Below are positions 53,697 to 63,811 of a stretch of DNA of 64,000 nucleotides, in pieces; positions within the stretch are counted from its first letter, which is position 1, and every line of letters starts with the position of its first letter. The translations under genes and the position numbers were made by a program. The notes beneath the pieces are model-generated. The model searched no databases. It was not told the origin of the DNA and saw only the letters and a list, made by a program, of their open reading frames with translations. The DNA comes from Corallium rubrum (Eukaryota; Cnidaria; Anthozoa; Scleralcyonacea; Coralliidae). The stretch covers positions 62,001 through 126,000 of the forward strand of contig CAXIUP010000141.1 of the NCBI GenBank assembly GCA_964035015.1. Direction: 5' to 3'.

Positions 53697-53782
53697 ATCT
53701 TGGGGCTTCACAGTTGCGGCGCAGCTCTAGGCTTTCTCTTTGCGGGCATCTTCGATCACATGCAATAGCAACTGAAGTTTGA
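53697..53782 (+). CDS. Possible last exon of the ankyrin-repeat gene
   Basis: A strong acceptor (TTCTGCCTCTTTACAG) opens a frame that continues phase 1 exactly and runs 27 residues (DLGASQLRRSSRLSLCGHLR, then SHAIATEV) to TGA at 53780-53782. The peptide is basic and unlike any domain I know. The support is only splice signal and phase. A competing acceptor at 62505 (TTTTCTTTTTCAG) would also continue in phase, to a hydrophobic 45-codon end. Confidence 0.3.
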
Positions 53783-54470
53783 TCTTTTCTTTCGCACCTG
53801 TTTTGAACAATATGTTGATCCACTCGCATTGTTATTGGGCAACTATAATAGGATTGTTTTTACACCAGAGAGGACGGAGAATCATCAACAGCTGTGAAAA
53901 ACCCCGCGAAATATTCAAAGCCTATTTTCAGTCAAATGAATTTTGGATCGCATGGACACATTCAAAGAACGAAGTTGACCGCGCGTTTTAACCGATTCCT
54001 TTCAAACTTGTACACGGCATTGGTATGTTCGCGTGATTTATTTAGCTCAGAATTAACTATGTTACGGACCTTTGTTTGTCCATTGTCGTTGATATGACAC
54101 GGGTCGGGAAAGGATATGTCCTAGCTGCTAAACTACTAAAGCAATAAATAAACGCCAACACACTTTTTTGGAACTATCTTTGAGAAGTGTAAATATGACA
54201 ATTTGACAGATTTTTAGTAAAACCAGCGATCAACAACAACCGCGTAGGGAAGGTTGGTTAATATCCGTAAGTATGCATAGAAAAGTCGTTTATTTTTTTA
54301 ATTTGATAATTCGATGATGATCTTCATTTATATCTAGCTACATTTGGTGCAAATTTGAGACAAATTAGGAAAATATTCAGCGCGTAAGAGCAAATCCCCC
54401 TGGGTATCTTGTAACCTTAAGTGCATGTGCTAACTCTTGGTCGATAGAATTATTATCACAAACAGAGTGG
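53783..54470. other. Unassigned sequence
   Basis: No gene or repeat I can support. Confidence 0.4.
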
Positions 54471-54479
54471 GCGCGATGT

Positions 54480-55190
54480 ACCAAGGCTGGTTCTGAAAAA
54501 CAACCGTTTTTCTGATGATAAAATCCTGCTTAAACGACACAAATTAACAAACGCCGAAACTAAAGAATTCGCCAACTCAGTCTGCATTCCATACATCGGT
54601 CCTGCTTCCCAAAAAATTGAACGAATACTATACAGATCAAACATTAAAGTCTACCACAGCTCACTAGAAAAATTTACCAACTACTTTTTAACACAAGGAC
54701 AAAACTAACAACAACATGAAACCGGCTGGTATATACTGTATCCCATGTGAATGCGGTATGGTATACATTGACGAAACCGCGGACACAACCTGAACACCTG
54801 ACAAAAAGAACATAAAGACTGCTGTAAGTACGTTAAACTGGACAAATCAGGTCTTGCCAAACACGCGTGGGTACAGGACCACAGAATAAAATGGGAAGAG
54901 TCCGAACACTTCTCGCACCTGTAACCAACTATTTCGCCCGACAGATACGGGAATCGATTGAAATCCAGAAACATGGAAAATCTTTGAATGATACGTGGTC
55001 AATCTGTTTTAAGTACTCTAATCTCTAATTCAAGTTGTATACCTTAATATTCTAATTTCAATGATGTATATATTTACACTTACGCAAAACACCGTTTAAT
55101 TCAGTGTTGACGCAAAGAAACACGTCACAACACATCACACTTCTCTGAAGACGGTCGAGTATACGAACCAAAAGCTCAGAATTTAGACAA
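54480..55190 (+). pseudogene. Penelope-like element fragment with GIY-YIG endonuclease
   Basis: In shifting plus-strand frames: IPYIGPASQKIERILYRSNI and KVYHSSLEKFTNYF (54590-54690), then AGIYCIPCECGMVYIDETAD (54725-54784), the GIY-YIG endonuclease core, then SGLAKHAWVQDHRIKWEESE (54848-54907). In the core the second motif reads YID, so its glycine is lost. Stops and frame changes make it inactive. Some 130 bases after the coding part, TCTGAAGACGG and AAAAGCTCAG (55143-55180) look like the element's 3' repeat. No reverse-transcriptase core is present. Confidence 0.75.
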
Positions 55191-55782
55191 AGCAAGGTGA
55201 AACCCACAAATTGTGTACATTTAAGCGTATTTAATTCGGAATATAAGCCTATCTAGCTCCATCAGTTGTTCAGATAATTAACACTTGGATCAGTTTTTAT
55301 GTTCGAAAAATCAGATAAAAATCTCACAGCTTGTCAACAGGTTGTTGTCGCAAAGGGGCAGGAGCACAGCTGTTCACACGTATAACAATGCTGTTCTTTC
55401 GACAAGCTTGTTAGGGACAACTTGTACCGACTTTGATTTAATTGAATTTAATTGAGTACATGTCAATTATTTACTTAACCAGATGAACTTCAATGTATTT
55501 GTGAGGCCAAAAATAGAATTCAAAGATTTCTTTAATATTGGCCGCCCGACTACTAACTAATTCAATAATCAAAGAAAAAAAGACACTTTGCATTAATCAA
55601 CAAGACGCCTGGTCAGGCGTTCACTCGGGCTACTGCAAAATCACAGTGCTATGCAGTGCTAAGGTCTAAAGTCTATTAAACACATTGGTCACAGACAAAA
55701 GTCAAAACGCAATCCAATTCTCGGATAGAAAACACAATTTGCAATAACAAAACACGATGGCTGTATTTATTAACATACTTCC
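55191..55782. other. Unassigned sequence
   Basis: AT-rich, no gene or repeat recognised. Confidence 0.4.
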
Positions 55783-56197
55783 ACACATGTACACAGCGTT
55801 TATATGTCGAGTCTCTTCAGGTATTAAATATCAACATAACTATCAACGGCGTGTTTGATTGTAAGTGTATATAATATCAAGATACTTGCCACCGACATTA
55901 CTGACCAATAACTATGTCTGTGAACACACAGAACACATCCGAGACGAGTGATCAGACATCAGGAAAGCAAAGAAAGAAACTATTATTTCCACACATGTAC
56001 AGCGTTCAAATATGTCAAGTCTCTTCGCCTTATTACACAGCTTCATTTTTACCTAGAAAGTGTCACTTGCAAGTTCACTTAATGAACGGCGTGTGCGATT
56101 GTAAGAATGTAAGTGTATATAATAATATCAAGATACTTGCCAGCGACATTACTGCCCAATAACTTTGTCTGAACAAACAAAACACATCCGAGACGAG
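55783..56197 (+). repeat. Tandem duplication, about 205-bp unit, two copies
   Basis: TTCCACACATGTACA, GTCAAGTCTCTTC or GTCGAGTCTCTTC, CAAGATACTTGCCA and ACACATCCGAGACGAG occur twice in the same order (from 55783 and from 55986). The second copy has an extra segment (about 56040-56080). A plus-strand frame across it is not convincing as a gene. Confidence 0.75.
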
Positions 56198-56274
56198 AAA
56201 GCTCACTCACTCACTCAGTCGAAAAGGAAGAAGTGAAAATAGTGTACCAATGGAAATAACGAGACAGCTTACCT

Positions 56275-56574
56275 TTACTTCAACAGATCCTGGCGAATTT
56301 TGATAAAACGGCCATACAATGTATAGTATCGCCAAGAGATAGAGATTGACTCCTCGTTGCTCCTTTCGAAGAACACGTCCTGATTACTCAGACAAAGGTC
56401 GTCATAGACGTAGCCATACCAAGGTCCGCCACTCCGCCACCGCATTTCGGCCTTATTTTTGATCGACAGCCAGTCGATAGCCAACACGTAAACAACTGAG
56501 AAACAGTGAAATGTCTTGCTAATACTCAAAAACATCGATAAAATGGCAATAAAAGCTTGGTTCAAAAGAAACAA
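56275..56574 (-). CDS. Candidate small membrane or secreted protein (weak)
   Basis: A 99-codon minus-strand frame starts MFLLNQAFIAILSMFLSISK with a hydrophobic N-terminus that could be a signal anchor. It continues with an aromatic, polar part (RWRSGGPWYGYVYDDLCLSN, FFERSNEESISISWRYYTLY) that does not look like random translation. It ends in TAA at 56277-56275, just before AAAG|GTAAGC, a good donor site that would need a different frame. I recognise no family and have no second exon. It could be a first exon, a pseudogene or chance. Confidence 0.25.
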   Translation of the reverse strand: MFLLNQAFIAILSMFLSISKTFHCFSVVYVLAIDWLSIKNKAEMRWRSGGPWYGYVYDDLCLSNQDVFFERSNEESISISWRYYTLYGRFIKIRQDLLK

Positions 56575-57759
56575 CTCGCCAAACCTCGATTTCGCAAAGT
56601 GGCGGCCATTACGGCAAATTTCGCACGGCCGGGAGACTAAGACTAAAACGCAAAAAATAATAACAAAGCCGAAACCTAGACTCGTCCACCTGCGGTAGCC
56701 CGAGTAATTAGAATAATATTATCCAACTACAATCCTGGACAAAATTGTTGCGACAGTTTGCCGTTTTTGACGATTTTTGCATAGTGTCCCAAGGATTGTT
56801 GTCCAGGGTTGTGTGAAAATGACAATTTCAACAAAATCGAACAAGAAACAATTTGGGCAGGGCAATTCTACGCAGTTTGTCCCGTAAATGACACAAATAC
56901 GCTTGAACATGCATGAACAACAGATTGCTTATCGAGTATAGAAGGTTTGGCCCATATGCAAATAAAGTACGAGATCTCAAGCATGCCGGTGCGGGTGGGA
57001 ACTCTGTAGAGACTCTGCTCCAGTGATCCCTTTCCCATTGAGGGGATAAGGGGGAGCAGAGACGGGGGCTCTTGTATTAAACAGTATATATTTTGCAATG
57101 TTACAAGCTAAAAAGATGTGTTTTATTGAGAATTTATGAATTCGTCATTTGCTCTATACTAATAGCAGTGCATAAACATGCTGTCGTCGTCCAGATGATG
57201 GTTAATGAAGGGCGATTATCTCTTGAATAATAACGAGGGACGTTTAGGTCTAATGGTCTCATATGGATCGTTTTCACTCACGTGATCGGTGGCCCCGTTA
57301 GGGTGGCGAAATAATACGAAATATTTGAATAAAAATAGAGTTAAATTCCCATATGTAGGATAAAGATTGTGCACCAATATGGCTGCCGTGACGTCAGATG
57401 AAAACCAAGAATACCATGTATAATGACGAATGCTTTTAATCATTATTAAATTATGAGGGATATTCGAGATTAAGAATCCTTTTTGAAACAAAGTATCTTG
57501 AAGTGAGCACAATACAATCCGGTTTCAAGTGTAACGAACTTGCTCTCGAGAAGGATAACACACACCCTAGAGAAAAACTCTTTATGTAGAGAAGAGAACC
57601 AACAACAATTCTACTCACACGAGTCTTTTAAGTTGGGAATCGGCACGGCAACATGTTATATTTTCAGGCCGTCACCCATCCAAGTACTAACCCCTTTTAA
57701 ACAGTCTTAACTTTGAACAGTGAAATAAAAGTAGTGTGCTTTGTAGGCAGTGTTGAAAT
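56575..57759. other. Unassigned sequence
   Basis: No supported gene. A short C-rich segment at 57040-57075 (GGGGATAAGGGGGAGCAGAG) and small frames of 60-98 codons show no domains. Confidence 0.4.
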
Positions 57760-58086
57760 ACAAATCGAAATAAAATAAGGCTCGAGTACTGCCGAAATGA
57801 TTGAACATAGTTTTTAACGTTTTGAGCGAAGGCCCTTCGTCAGAGAGAAAGGACCTTCGTCAGAGAGAAAGGACGTTCGTCAGAGAGAAAGGACCTTCGT
57901 CACAGAGAAAGGACCTTCGTCAGAGGGAAAGGACCTCCGTCAGAGAGAAAGGACCTTCGTCAGAGAGAAAGGACCTTCGTCAGAGAGAAAGGACCTTCTT
58001 CAGAGAGAAAGGACCTTCGCTCGAAACGTTAAAAACTACGTTCAATTATAATTTCGGCAGTACTCCAATCTTATGATATTTCGATT
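57760..58086. mobile_element. Foldback element whose loop is a 20-bp minisatellite
   Basis: AAATCGAAATA with GAGTACTGCCGAAAT and TTTTTAACGTTT on the left pair with the mirror sequence on the right, which ends ATTTCGATTT near 58086. Between the arms (57828-58023) are about ten units of GGACCTTCGTCAGAGAGAAA, the first and last fused to the arms. The unit resembles the arm end CGAAGGNCCTTCG, so the array probably grew from the element's own tip. Confidence 0.8.
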
Positions 58087-58218
58087 TAACTTTGAACCTT
58101 TGCGGTGAGAAGATATGCGCTTGCAACAGCTTCACGCGCCATCCGTGCTTTCCAAGTATAGGCAACGTACAAAATTAGAAGTGTCAGTATATACTTTGTA
58201 TTATTCTTTAGACTATAT

Positions 58219-59052
58219 GGGGCCGTTTACATGGACAAACGTTGTCCCTGGTAGAAGGGTCACCCTACCACCCGAGCTACCTTGGGGGAGCCAAGTTTGT
58301 GTTCATTTTACTTAGTCCCGACAGCGAGCGTTTACTTGGGGAATTTCTTACTTGTCTCGGGTAGTAAGGTCACCCTGAGGGTAGGGTCACCCTCTTTGCA
58401 AGGTAGGGCTACGCTAGGGGGTGAGATAAAGTTCCCTCCATGTAAACAATTTGTCTCGGCTCCCCGAGGCAAAACTGCGAAACAAAATGGCGGCAGAAAG
58501 TGAAACAATAGGCGAGTTTCAGGGTGTTGCGCGCGCATCACTTTTCAAAGAAACTGGCAAGCTCCCCTCAAAGAAAACATACTGTTTAAAATAAACGAAG
58601 TATAGATACAGTTTCTGGATGTTTAACACTGTTATTCTGCTGTTGTTGGCTCGCTAGCAAGTCTGTTTGCCATTGCTTACTTTGTGGGGAGCCCGCCAAT
58701 CCATTGCAAAACGATGCGCGCGCAACACCCTGAAACTCACCTATTGATAGAGCTTCAAACACGAAGCGAAAAAAATGGTCTTGGTCTCCAACAATAATTG
58801 GAAACCTGATAATTGGCCTGAAGAAGTATACAAGTTTCTGTGAGTTTAATTCTAACAGTACAGTTACAGTTTCTTCCCAACGATCGGCTATCTTAAATTA
58901 GATGCATAACTATACCCAGTCCTCCAGGCTTAAACCGATTCAGAAGTCATAATCTAATTCCTCATGTAAACACACGACAAAGTTGTTTCGTGGGGTAGCG
59001 TGTCCCTCTTACCCGAGCCAACTTTTAGTCCATCTAAACAGGTCCTATGACG
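58219..59052. mobile_element. Foldback element containing a second nested MITE
   Basis: GGGGCCGTTTACATGGAC at 58219 is loosely mirrored by GTCCATCTAAACAGGTCC near 59045, with degenerate TACCCGAG and CTCGGG words inside both arms. Nested at about 58508-58746, AATAGGCGAGTTTCAGGGTG and the mirror sequence ending CTATTG define a second foldback with ends rich in GCGCGC. No coding. Confidence 0.55.
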
Positions 59053-59189
59053 AAGCCTACCAGCGAGCACTACATTCATAGGGAGAAGCAAAGAGCAATC
59101 GAATACCGGTGATGATTATAGGGCAAGATAGAGCTGGAAAAACGTCGCTTCGGAAACGTCTTTGAGGAGAACCTTTCGATCCGGAAGAA

Positions 59190-59535
59190 CCCAGCACGAT
59201 GGAATTTCTTGATTGCATACACCATCGCTAGACCTTCTTTATCCAACTGTGAATACTTCTTTTTCGCCCCTGATAAAGTTCGGAAGGCAAAAGCAATGGG
59301 TTTCTCAGTTCCATCAGTCATCTGATGGGACAACACAGCATCGACGCCATAGGGTGAGGCGTCACAGGAAACAGTTAATTTCTTTGTTGGGTCAAATGAA
59401 CCAACACGGACGAGGATTGAATCAGAGTTTTTGACAGTTCAAATGCCTTGGTCTATTCTGTCCCCCATTTTCATGCTTCATTTTTACGAAGTAATCTGTA
59501 GAGGGGCTCTAACATGGTCGACTTTGGTCTACAAA
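59190..59535 (-). pseudogene. Ty3/gypsy fragment: RNase H region
   Basis: Minus-strand reading: TMLEPLYRLLRKNEA (59520-59480), then KLTVSCDASPYGVDAVLSHQ and MTDGTEKPIAFAFRTLSGAK and KKYSQLDKEGLAMVYAIKKF. This is the start of the RNase H domain of a Ty3/gypsy polyprotein with its catalytic DAS motif. It has a stop after NEA and ends in unrelated sequence at about 59190. It is the continuation of the reverse transcriptase at 59912-60250, from which it is separated by a LINE insertion. Confidence 0.8.
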
Positions 59536-59911
59536 TCGCTTAAAGGAGAACTTTGTGAAAATTTCAAACATTATTTTAAATTAATGGATCATGGAAAATC
59601 TATTAGGAACAATCAACATTGTATTATCGTACCAAAAACGAGATTAAGTGGCACTCAAAAGGATTTTTTCTATCAAGCAGGAATTAGATTCAGTAATTTA
59701 CCCCTGCTTATTAGAAAAATAGATAACACAATAGACTTCCTCAAAGCCATTGAATTGTACTTCAAATAGATATTACTTATATAAAACGTATAGTAGTTTA
59801 CTAATATATAGTATTTCATAAATTCAGGACACACATTTATAACAGTAAATTGTATTACTGAAGTGTTATTATCCTGATTAAAAATTCGTATAAATAAATT
59901 TAAAAAAAAAA
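59523..59911 (+). mobile_element. 5'-truncated LINE 3' end inserted into the gypsy fragment
   Basis: The plus strand encodes LVYKSLKGELCENFKHYFKL and RLSGTQKDFFYQAGIRFSNL then IDFLKAIELYFK-stop, the typical C-terminus of a LINE ORF2. About 130 bases of 3' UTR follow, ending in an A-rich tail (59893-59911). The gypsy sequence is continuous across the insertion: FYGKFLPN on the right joins TMLEPLYRLL on the left. This is the signature of target-primed reverse transcription with 5' truncation. Confidence 0.75.
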
Positions 59912-60250
59912 TTGGGCAGGAACTTACCATAAAAATTAATCAGACCCAAATACGATTTCAACTCCGTTACGTTGGTAGGTGCAGGAGCTTGTTTGACCGC
60001 TCTTACTTTGGCTTCGACTGGGTAAATCCCTTTGGTATTCATTCGATAGCCTAGGCACTCATGGACTGGTTGCATAAATTGACACTTCGTCTTCTCCAGG
60101 CGTAGCCCAGCTTTAGAAAGGCGCTTCATTACTTCTTCGAGGTTTCGAAGATGCTTCTGTTGGCCCGGAAATCAAGATGTTGTCGAGAAGGGCTCTGGTA
60201 TAGGGAATTCCACTCAATAAACTTTCAATCGTTCTTTGAAAAATACCGGG
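59912..60250 (-). pseudogene. Ty3/gypsy fragment: reverse transcriptase region
   Basis: Minus-strand reading: PGIFQRTIESLLSGIPYTRA then LLDNILISG (the YLDD-type catalytic box, here LLDN, so an active-site aspartate is lost). After a frameshift near 60140 it continues MKRLSKAGLRLEKTKCQFMQ, VHECLGYRMNTKGIYPVEAK, VTELKSYLGLINFYGKFLPN. It belongs to the same decayed element as 59190-59535. Confidence 0.8.
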
Positions 60251-60329
60251 TGCTAGTAATGGTCTAGTTCTATTCTAATTTTTCTTAATAGCTTCAGTGG
60301 TTTTTTCGTTGTCGTAAGTTAAAGTATTG

Positions 60330-60450
60330 CATTGTCCATGGTTAAACTCAGAGAAAAACTCTGAGCTCCAGACGAGACTCGAACCCACAACCTTTCGAAT
60401 GCCAGCCAGACGCTCTCGCCATTGAGCCACTGGAACTCAGATGATAGACC
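60330..60450 (-). repeat. tRNA-like SINE head, copy 1
   Basis: At 60365-60436 the minus strand holds the same 72-base tRNA-like sequence as copy 3 (GTTCCAGTGGCTCAATGGCG; B-box GGTTCGAGTCT) followed by the hairpin CTCAGAGTTTTTCTCTGAG. Confidence 0.7.
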
Positions 60451-60544
60451 TTTTTTCGATATTTATGCCTGGGAACGAGTCAAACTGTACGTGTGTCACA
60501 AGTACTTGTTGCGCTACAAGTCGCATTGTGTCAGTTTATTTCCT

Positions 60545-60690
60545 GAGTAAATGTTTTTCTATGTTATTAGTGTTTCAGTCTGAAGTTGGTAAAGTTTTTC
60601 GTTTGTTTTTGCTGTACAAGTTGTCGTAAGTTAAACTCAGATAAAAACTCTGAGCTCCAGACGGGACTCAAACCCACAGCCGTCCAGGTA
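60545..60690 (-). repeat. tRNA-like SINE, copy 2, head truncated
   Basis: On the minus strand the end of the tRNA-like head (GGGTTTGAGTCCCGTCTGGA) is followed by CTCAGAGTTTTTATCTGAG, ACTTACGACAACTTGTACAG and AACGAAAAACTTTACCAACT. It is the inverted partner of copy 3; the two flank a short centre, and part of the head is missing. Confidence 0.65.
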
Positions 60691-60725
60691 TAAATATCGA
60701 AAAACAACCTCGGTCTACTATCCCA

Positions 60726-61150
60726 GTTCCAGTGGCTCAATGGCGAGAGCGTCCGGCTGGCATTCGGAAGGTTGTGGGTTCGAGTCCCGTCTGGAGCTCA
60801 GAGTTTTTCTCTGAGTTGAACTTACGACAGCTTGTACAGCAACAACAAACGAAAAAACTTTACCAACTTCTAGCTGAAAACACTACTAACATAGAAAAAC
60901 TTCAGTGGTGTTTCCAGTCTAAAGGACGCAGCACGTCCGCATTACGTACGCACATACGCACATTTCCGACAAGAATATGTCTTCATCGATTTTTCTACGA
61001 TTCGTCTAGACGGATGTCGTGATCCCATTTTACAAACTTTAACTCAAAGTGGATTTACTATTTCTATTTTACTTTGTACTTTTAATTTGTACTTTGACTT
61101 GATAATGATGTTCAGTTAACGTCGAAACGTCGTCGATTTTTATCGTTTTT
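60726..61150 (+). repeat. SINE copy 3 with complete tRNA-like cloverleaf head
   Basis: Bases 60726-60797 fold as a tRNA: acceptor GTTCCAG with CTGGAGC (one G-T), D-stem GCTC/GAGC, anticodon stem TCCGG/TCGGA around CTGGCAT (anticodon GGC), T-stem GTGGG/CCCGT around TTCGAGT. A body follows with CTCAGAGTTTTTCTCTGAG, TCCAGTCTAAAGGACGCAGC and TCTAGACGGATGTCGTGATC. It ends near TTAACGTCGAAACGTCGTCG at 61110-61135. Because the head recurs inverted nearby and lacks alanine identity bases (no G3-T70), it is a SINE rather than a working tRNA gene. Confidence 0.7.
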
Positions 61151-61530
61151 AACATGCATTTAAGTAACCTTTTATCGCAGATTTTTATAGTAAAGTATTT
61201 TACTAGAAATACATGATCGCAACAACCCCTCGCCCACTTTTAATATATACATTTTTGTAAACCACCCCCACCACCACACACACACTTTCTGGTTTTGGTT
61301 GGGTTTTTTTTGTATTTAAGTCTACCTGTATTATAGTTTTTATATTTAGTCTATGTAATAATAAAATTAACAGCCTGAAAAATTTTGAATAGAAAGAGAG
61401 AAACAAACCAGTATAACTTTAAAGAAAATTCATTGGCAAAGTTCACCCGGCTGTAGTCATGTACTGTAGTATTAAGTATTGACACACCGAAAAAGCATAC
61501 AATGTCAATATTAAAAAAGAAACTATAGCC
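61151..61530. other. Unassigned sequence
   Basis: No gene; a short (CCA/CA)n tract lies at 61262-61285. Confidence 0.4.
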
Positions 61531-61533
61531 CTA

Positions 61534-62365
61534 AGCTAAGACTATAGTCCTAAGTCTAAGACTGTAGTCGTAAGACTAAATTTATAAGACTATAGTCCAA
61601 AGACTAAATTTATAAGACTATAGTCCTAAGACTAAATTTATAAGACTATAGTCCTAAGACTAAATTTATAAGACTATAGTCCTAAGACTAAATTTATAAG
61701 ACTATAGTCCTAAGGCTAAATTTATAAGACTATAGTCCTAAGACTAAATTTATAAGACTATAGTCCTAAGACTAAATTTATAAGACTATAATCCTAAGGC
61801 TAAATTTATAAGACTATAGTCCAAAGACTAAATTTATAAGACTATAGTCCTAAGACTATAAAATTTATGAGACTATAGTCCTAAGACTAAATTTATAAGA
61901 CTATAGTCCTAAGACTAAATTTATAAGACTATAGTCCTAAGACTAAATTTATAAGACTATAGTCCTAAGACTAAATTTATAAGACTATAGTCCTAAGGCT
62001 AAATTTATAAGACTATAGTCCTAAGACTAAATTTATAAGACTATAGTCCTAAGACTAAATTTATAAGACTATAGTCCTAAGACTAAATTTATAAGACTAT
62101 AATCCTAAGGCTAAATTTATAAGACTATAGTCCAAAGACTAAATTTATAAGACTATAGTCCTAAGACTATAAAATTTATGAGACTATAGTCCTAAGACTA
62201 AATTTATAAGACTATAGTCCAAAGGCTATAGCCTAAGACTAAGACTATAGTCCTAAGACTAAGATTATTGTCCTAAGACTATATTAGTCCTAATACTAAG
62301 ATTATAGTCCTAAGACTATAGTCCTAAGACTAAGATTATAGTCCTAAGACTATAGTCCTAACAAC
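61534..62365. repeat. 28-bp minisatellite with a palindrome in every unit
   Basis: About 24 units of AAGACTATAGTCCTAAGACT plus AAATTTAT, with shorter 12-18 base units at both edges. Each unit contains the perfect palindromes GACTATAGTC and AAATTT. A block (about 61620-61880) is repeated with the same variant units at about 61925-62180, showing higher-order duplication. Confidence 0.95.
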
Positions 62366-62833
62366 GAGATGAACCAAATAACAAATTTTCATTCAAAATA
62401 GATAATAGTGGCCAAGAAAAGACACAAGGCCACGTCCTAGCGTCCAAAGACAACTGTACTAAGACAAGAATATTATTTTATATATTGCATGATTTTCTTT
62501 TTCAGCTAAACTGGTAAATATGAATCTCCTACCGTTAAACTTTCTTCTGCTTTTGTCACCACAAACACTGCCAATTCAGTCTATACTCTTTTCAGAATTC
62601 ATATTGTTTTTCTCGTTCGGTTTCTCCGTGACCAGGCGTGATTCAGTTCTCTTCAATATCTAAAAAGCCGTTTGTTTCAAACTAATTTCTTCATCGTTCT
62701 CTCTCGAGTTAAGTAGAATACACCAGAGCAGATTTATTTACAGGCTTCGGCCAGTTTCAGGACACAGTGTCGTTTTCGGTCTACCAGTAACCCTGCTATT
62801 CGAATTCCGAACTGCGAAAGTTGCGGATTTGTT

Positions 62834-62836
<3 letters not shown>
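62366..62836. other. Unassigned sequence with a possible splice acceptor
   Basis: TTTTCTTTTTCAG ends at 62505 and opens a plus-strand frame in phase 1 to TAA near 62661. It could be an alternative end of the ankyrin gene but has no domain. Otherwise nothing is recognised. Confidence 0.3.

Positions 62837-62881
<45 letters not shown>
62837..62881. repeat. (AT)n microsatellite
   Basis: About 22 AT units. Confidence 0.95.
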
Positions 62882-62884
<3 letters not shown>

Positions 62885-63007
62885 ATCTCGCAGAATTTCT
62901 TTCCCACTTGCGTGTAATTTCGCGTGTACTCCACGCGTGTCGAGATTAGCACCCTCACCGGGCTCCGGGCCTTCGGCCCGTCGCCCGGCTCGGGGATTAT
63001 TATTTTT

Positions 63008-63270
63008 TTTATTCCATTCTTTCCTGGTAGTCCTGATGCAAAGCGCTAAAAAACTGTGTCCGGGGTTTTTCGATATTCCATTCTAGTGGAAAGTTATACA
63101 ACATTTTGCAAATTGACAGAAAAAAGCTTGAAGTAAACGTACGGGAATAGCCGTCAACGCACATACAAAAGCCTTCGGAATTATTGAATTCCCTGTCACA
63201 GTTTTGTTTTGTGATATGTTTATTTATCTTCTCCGAAAATTTGAGGGAAATCGAAGATCTTTTTTATTGT
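63008..63270 (+). repeat. Dispersed repeat, copy also at 49144-49430
   Basis: Shares the TCTTTCCTGGTAGTCCTGAT, CGGGAATAGCCGTCAA and CGGAATTATTGAATTCCC words with 49144-49430 in the same order. Directly before it, at 62955-62993, is a GC-rich hairpin (CGGGCCTTCGGCCCG). Confidence 0.7.
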
Positions 63271-63811
63271 AACTTTTTAAAATCTTTCCTTGCGAAGAAT
63301 ACATTTCAAGTAAACGGCACTTGACGGCACTTGACAGATCGTCATTTCTCCGTCACCATTTCCTAATTTTTTCTTAAACTTTTGTTTGTTTAACACTTTG
63401 AAGGCTGATGACGAGTCTTTAAAGTTTATTCTGGCCAGACGATTTTATTCAGCACAGGGAGAGGTCCAGGCCTCAAAGTGTTACAAGTTTAGCACGACAC
63501 TTTAACTCCAAAAAATGTTTTTGAAAGAAAATCGCCGCTGAAGATATACGGTAACCTTAAGTTAGTTTTAGATCGGCTGTAGCCAATCATTAGACGATAC
63601 TCGCGACACGTGACACCTAGGTCTACTACACATTCCTTTCACTAAAACAAAATGGTGGATGAAATCATAGGAGTGAAGTACGTTTTGTAAAAGAAATTTA
63701 TTAAGAGAAGGTTTTATTACTATTGTGGCCATGGAAGTGTTCTTGAAATATTGTTGCATGATTTATTACTTTTGTTTTGCCAAATTTTCTTTCCAAATTT
63801 TTTTTTTATGA
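63271..63811. other. Unassigned sequence
   Basis: No gene; a 63-codon minus-strand frame at 63568-63759 shows no domain. Confidence 0.4.

Noticed and set aside
53551..53829. 92-codon minus-strand frame, lysine/arginine-rich
   Set aside because: No domain and no splice support; it overlaps the candidate last exon of the ankyrin gene on the other strand.
60726..60797. Functional tRNA gene with anticodon GGC
   Set aside because: The cloverleaf is good, but the same head recurs inverted nearby, is followed by a SINE body, and alanine identity elements are missing.
61534..62365. CRISPR array
   Set aside because: The 28-bp repeat length is suggestive, but there are no unique spacers between units and the genome is eukaryotic; it is a minisatellite.
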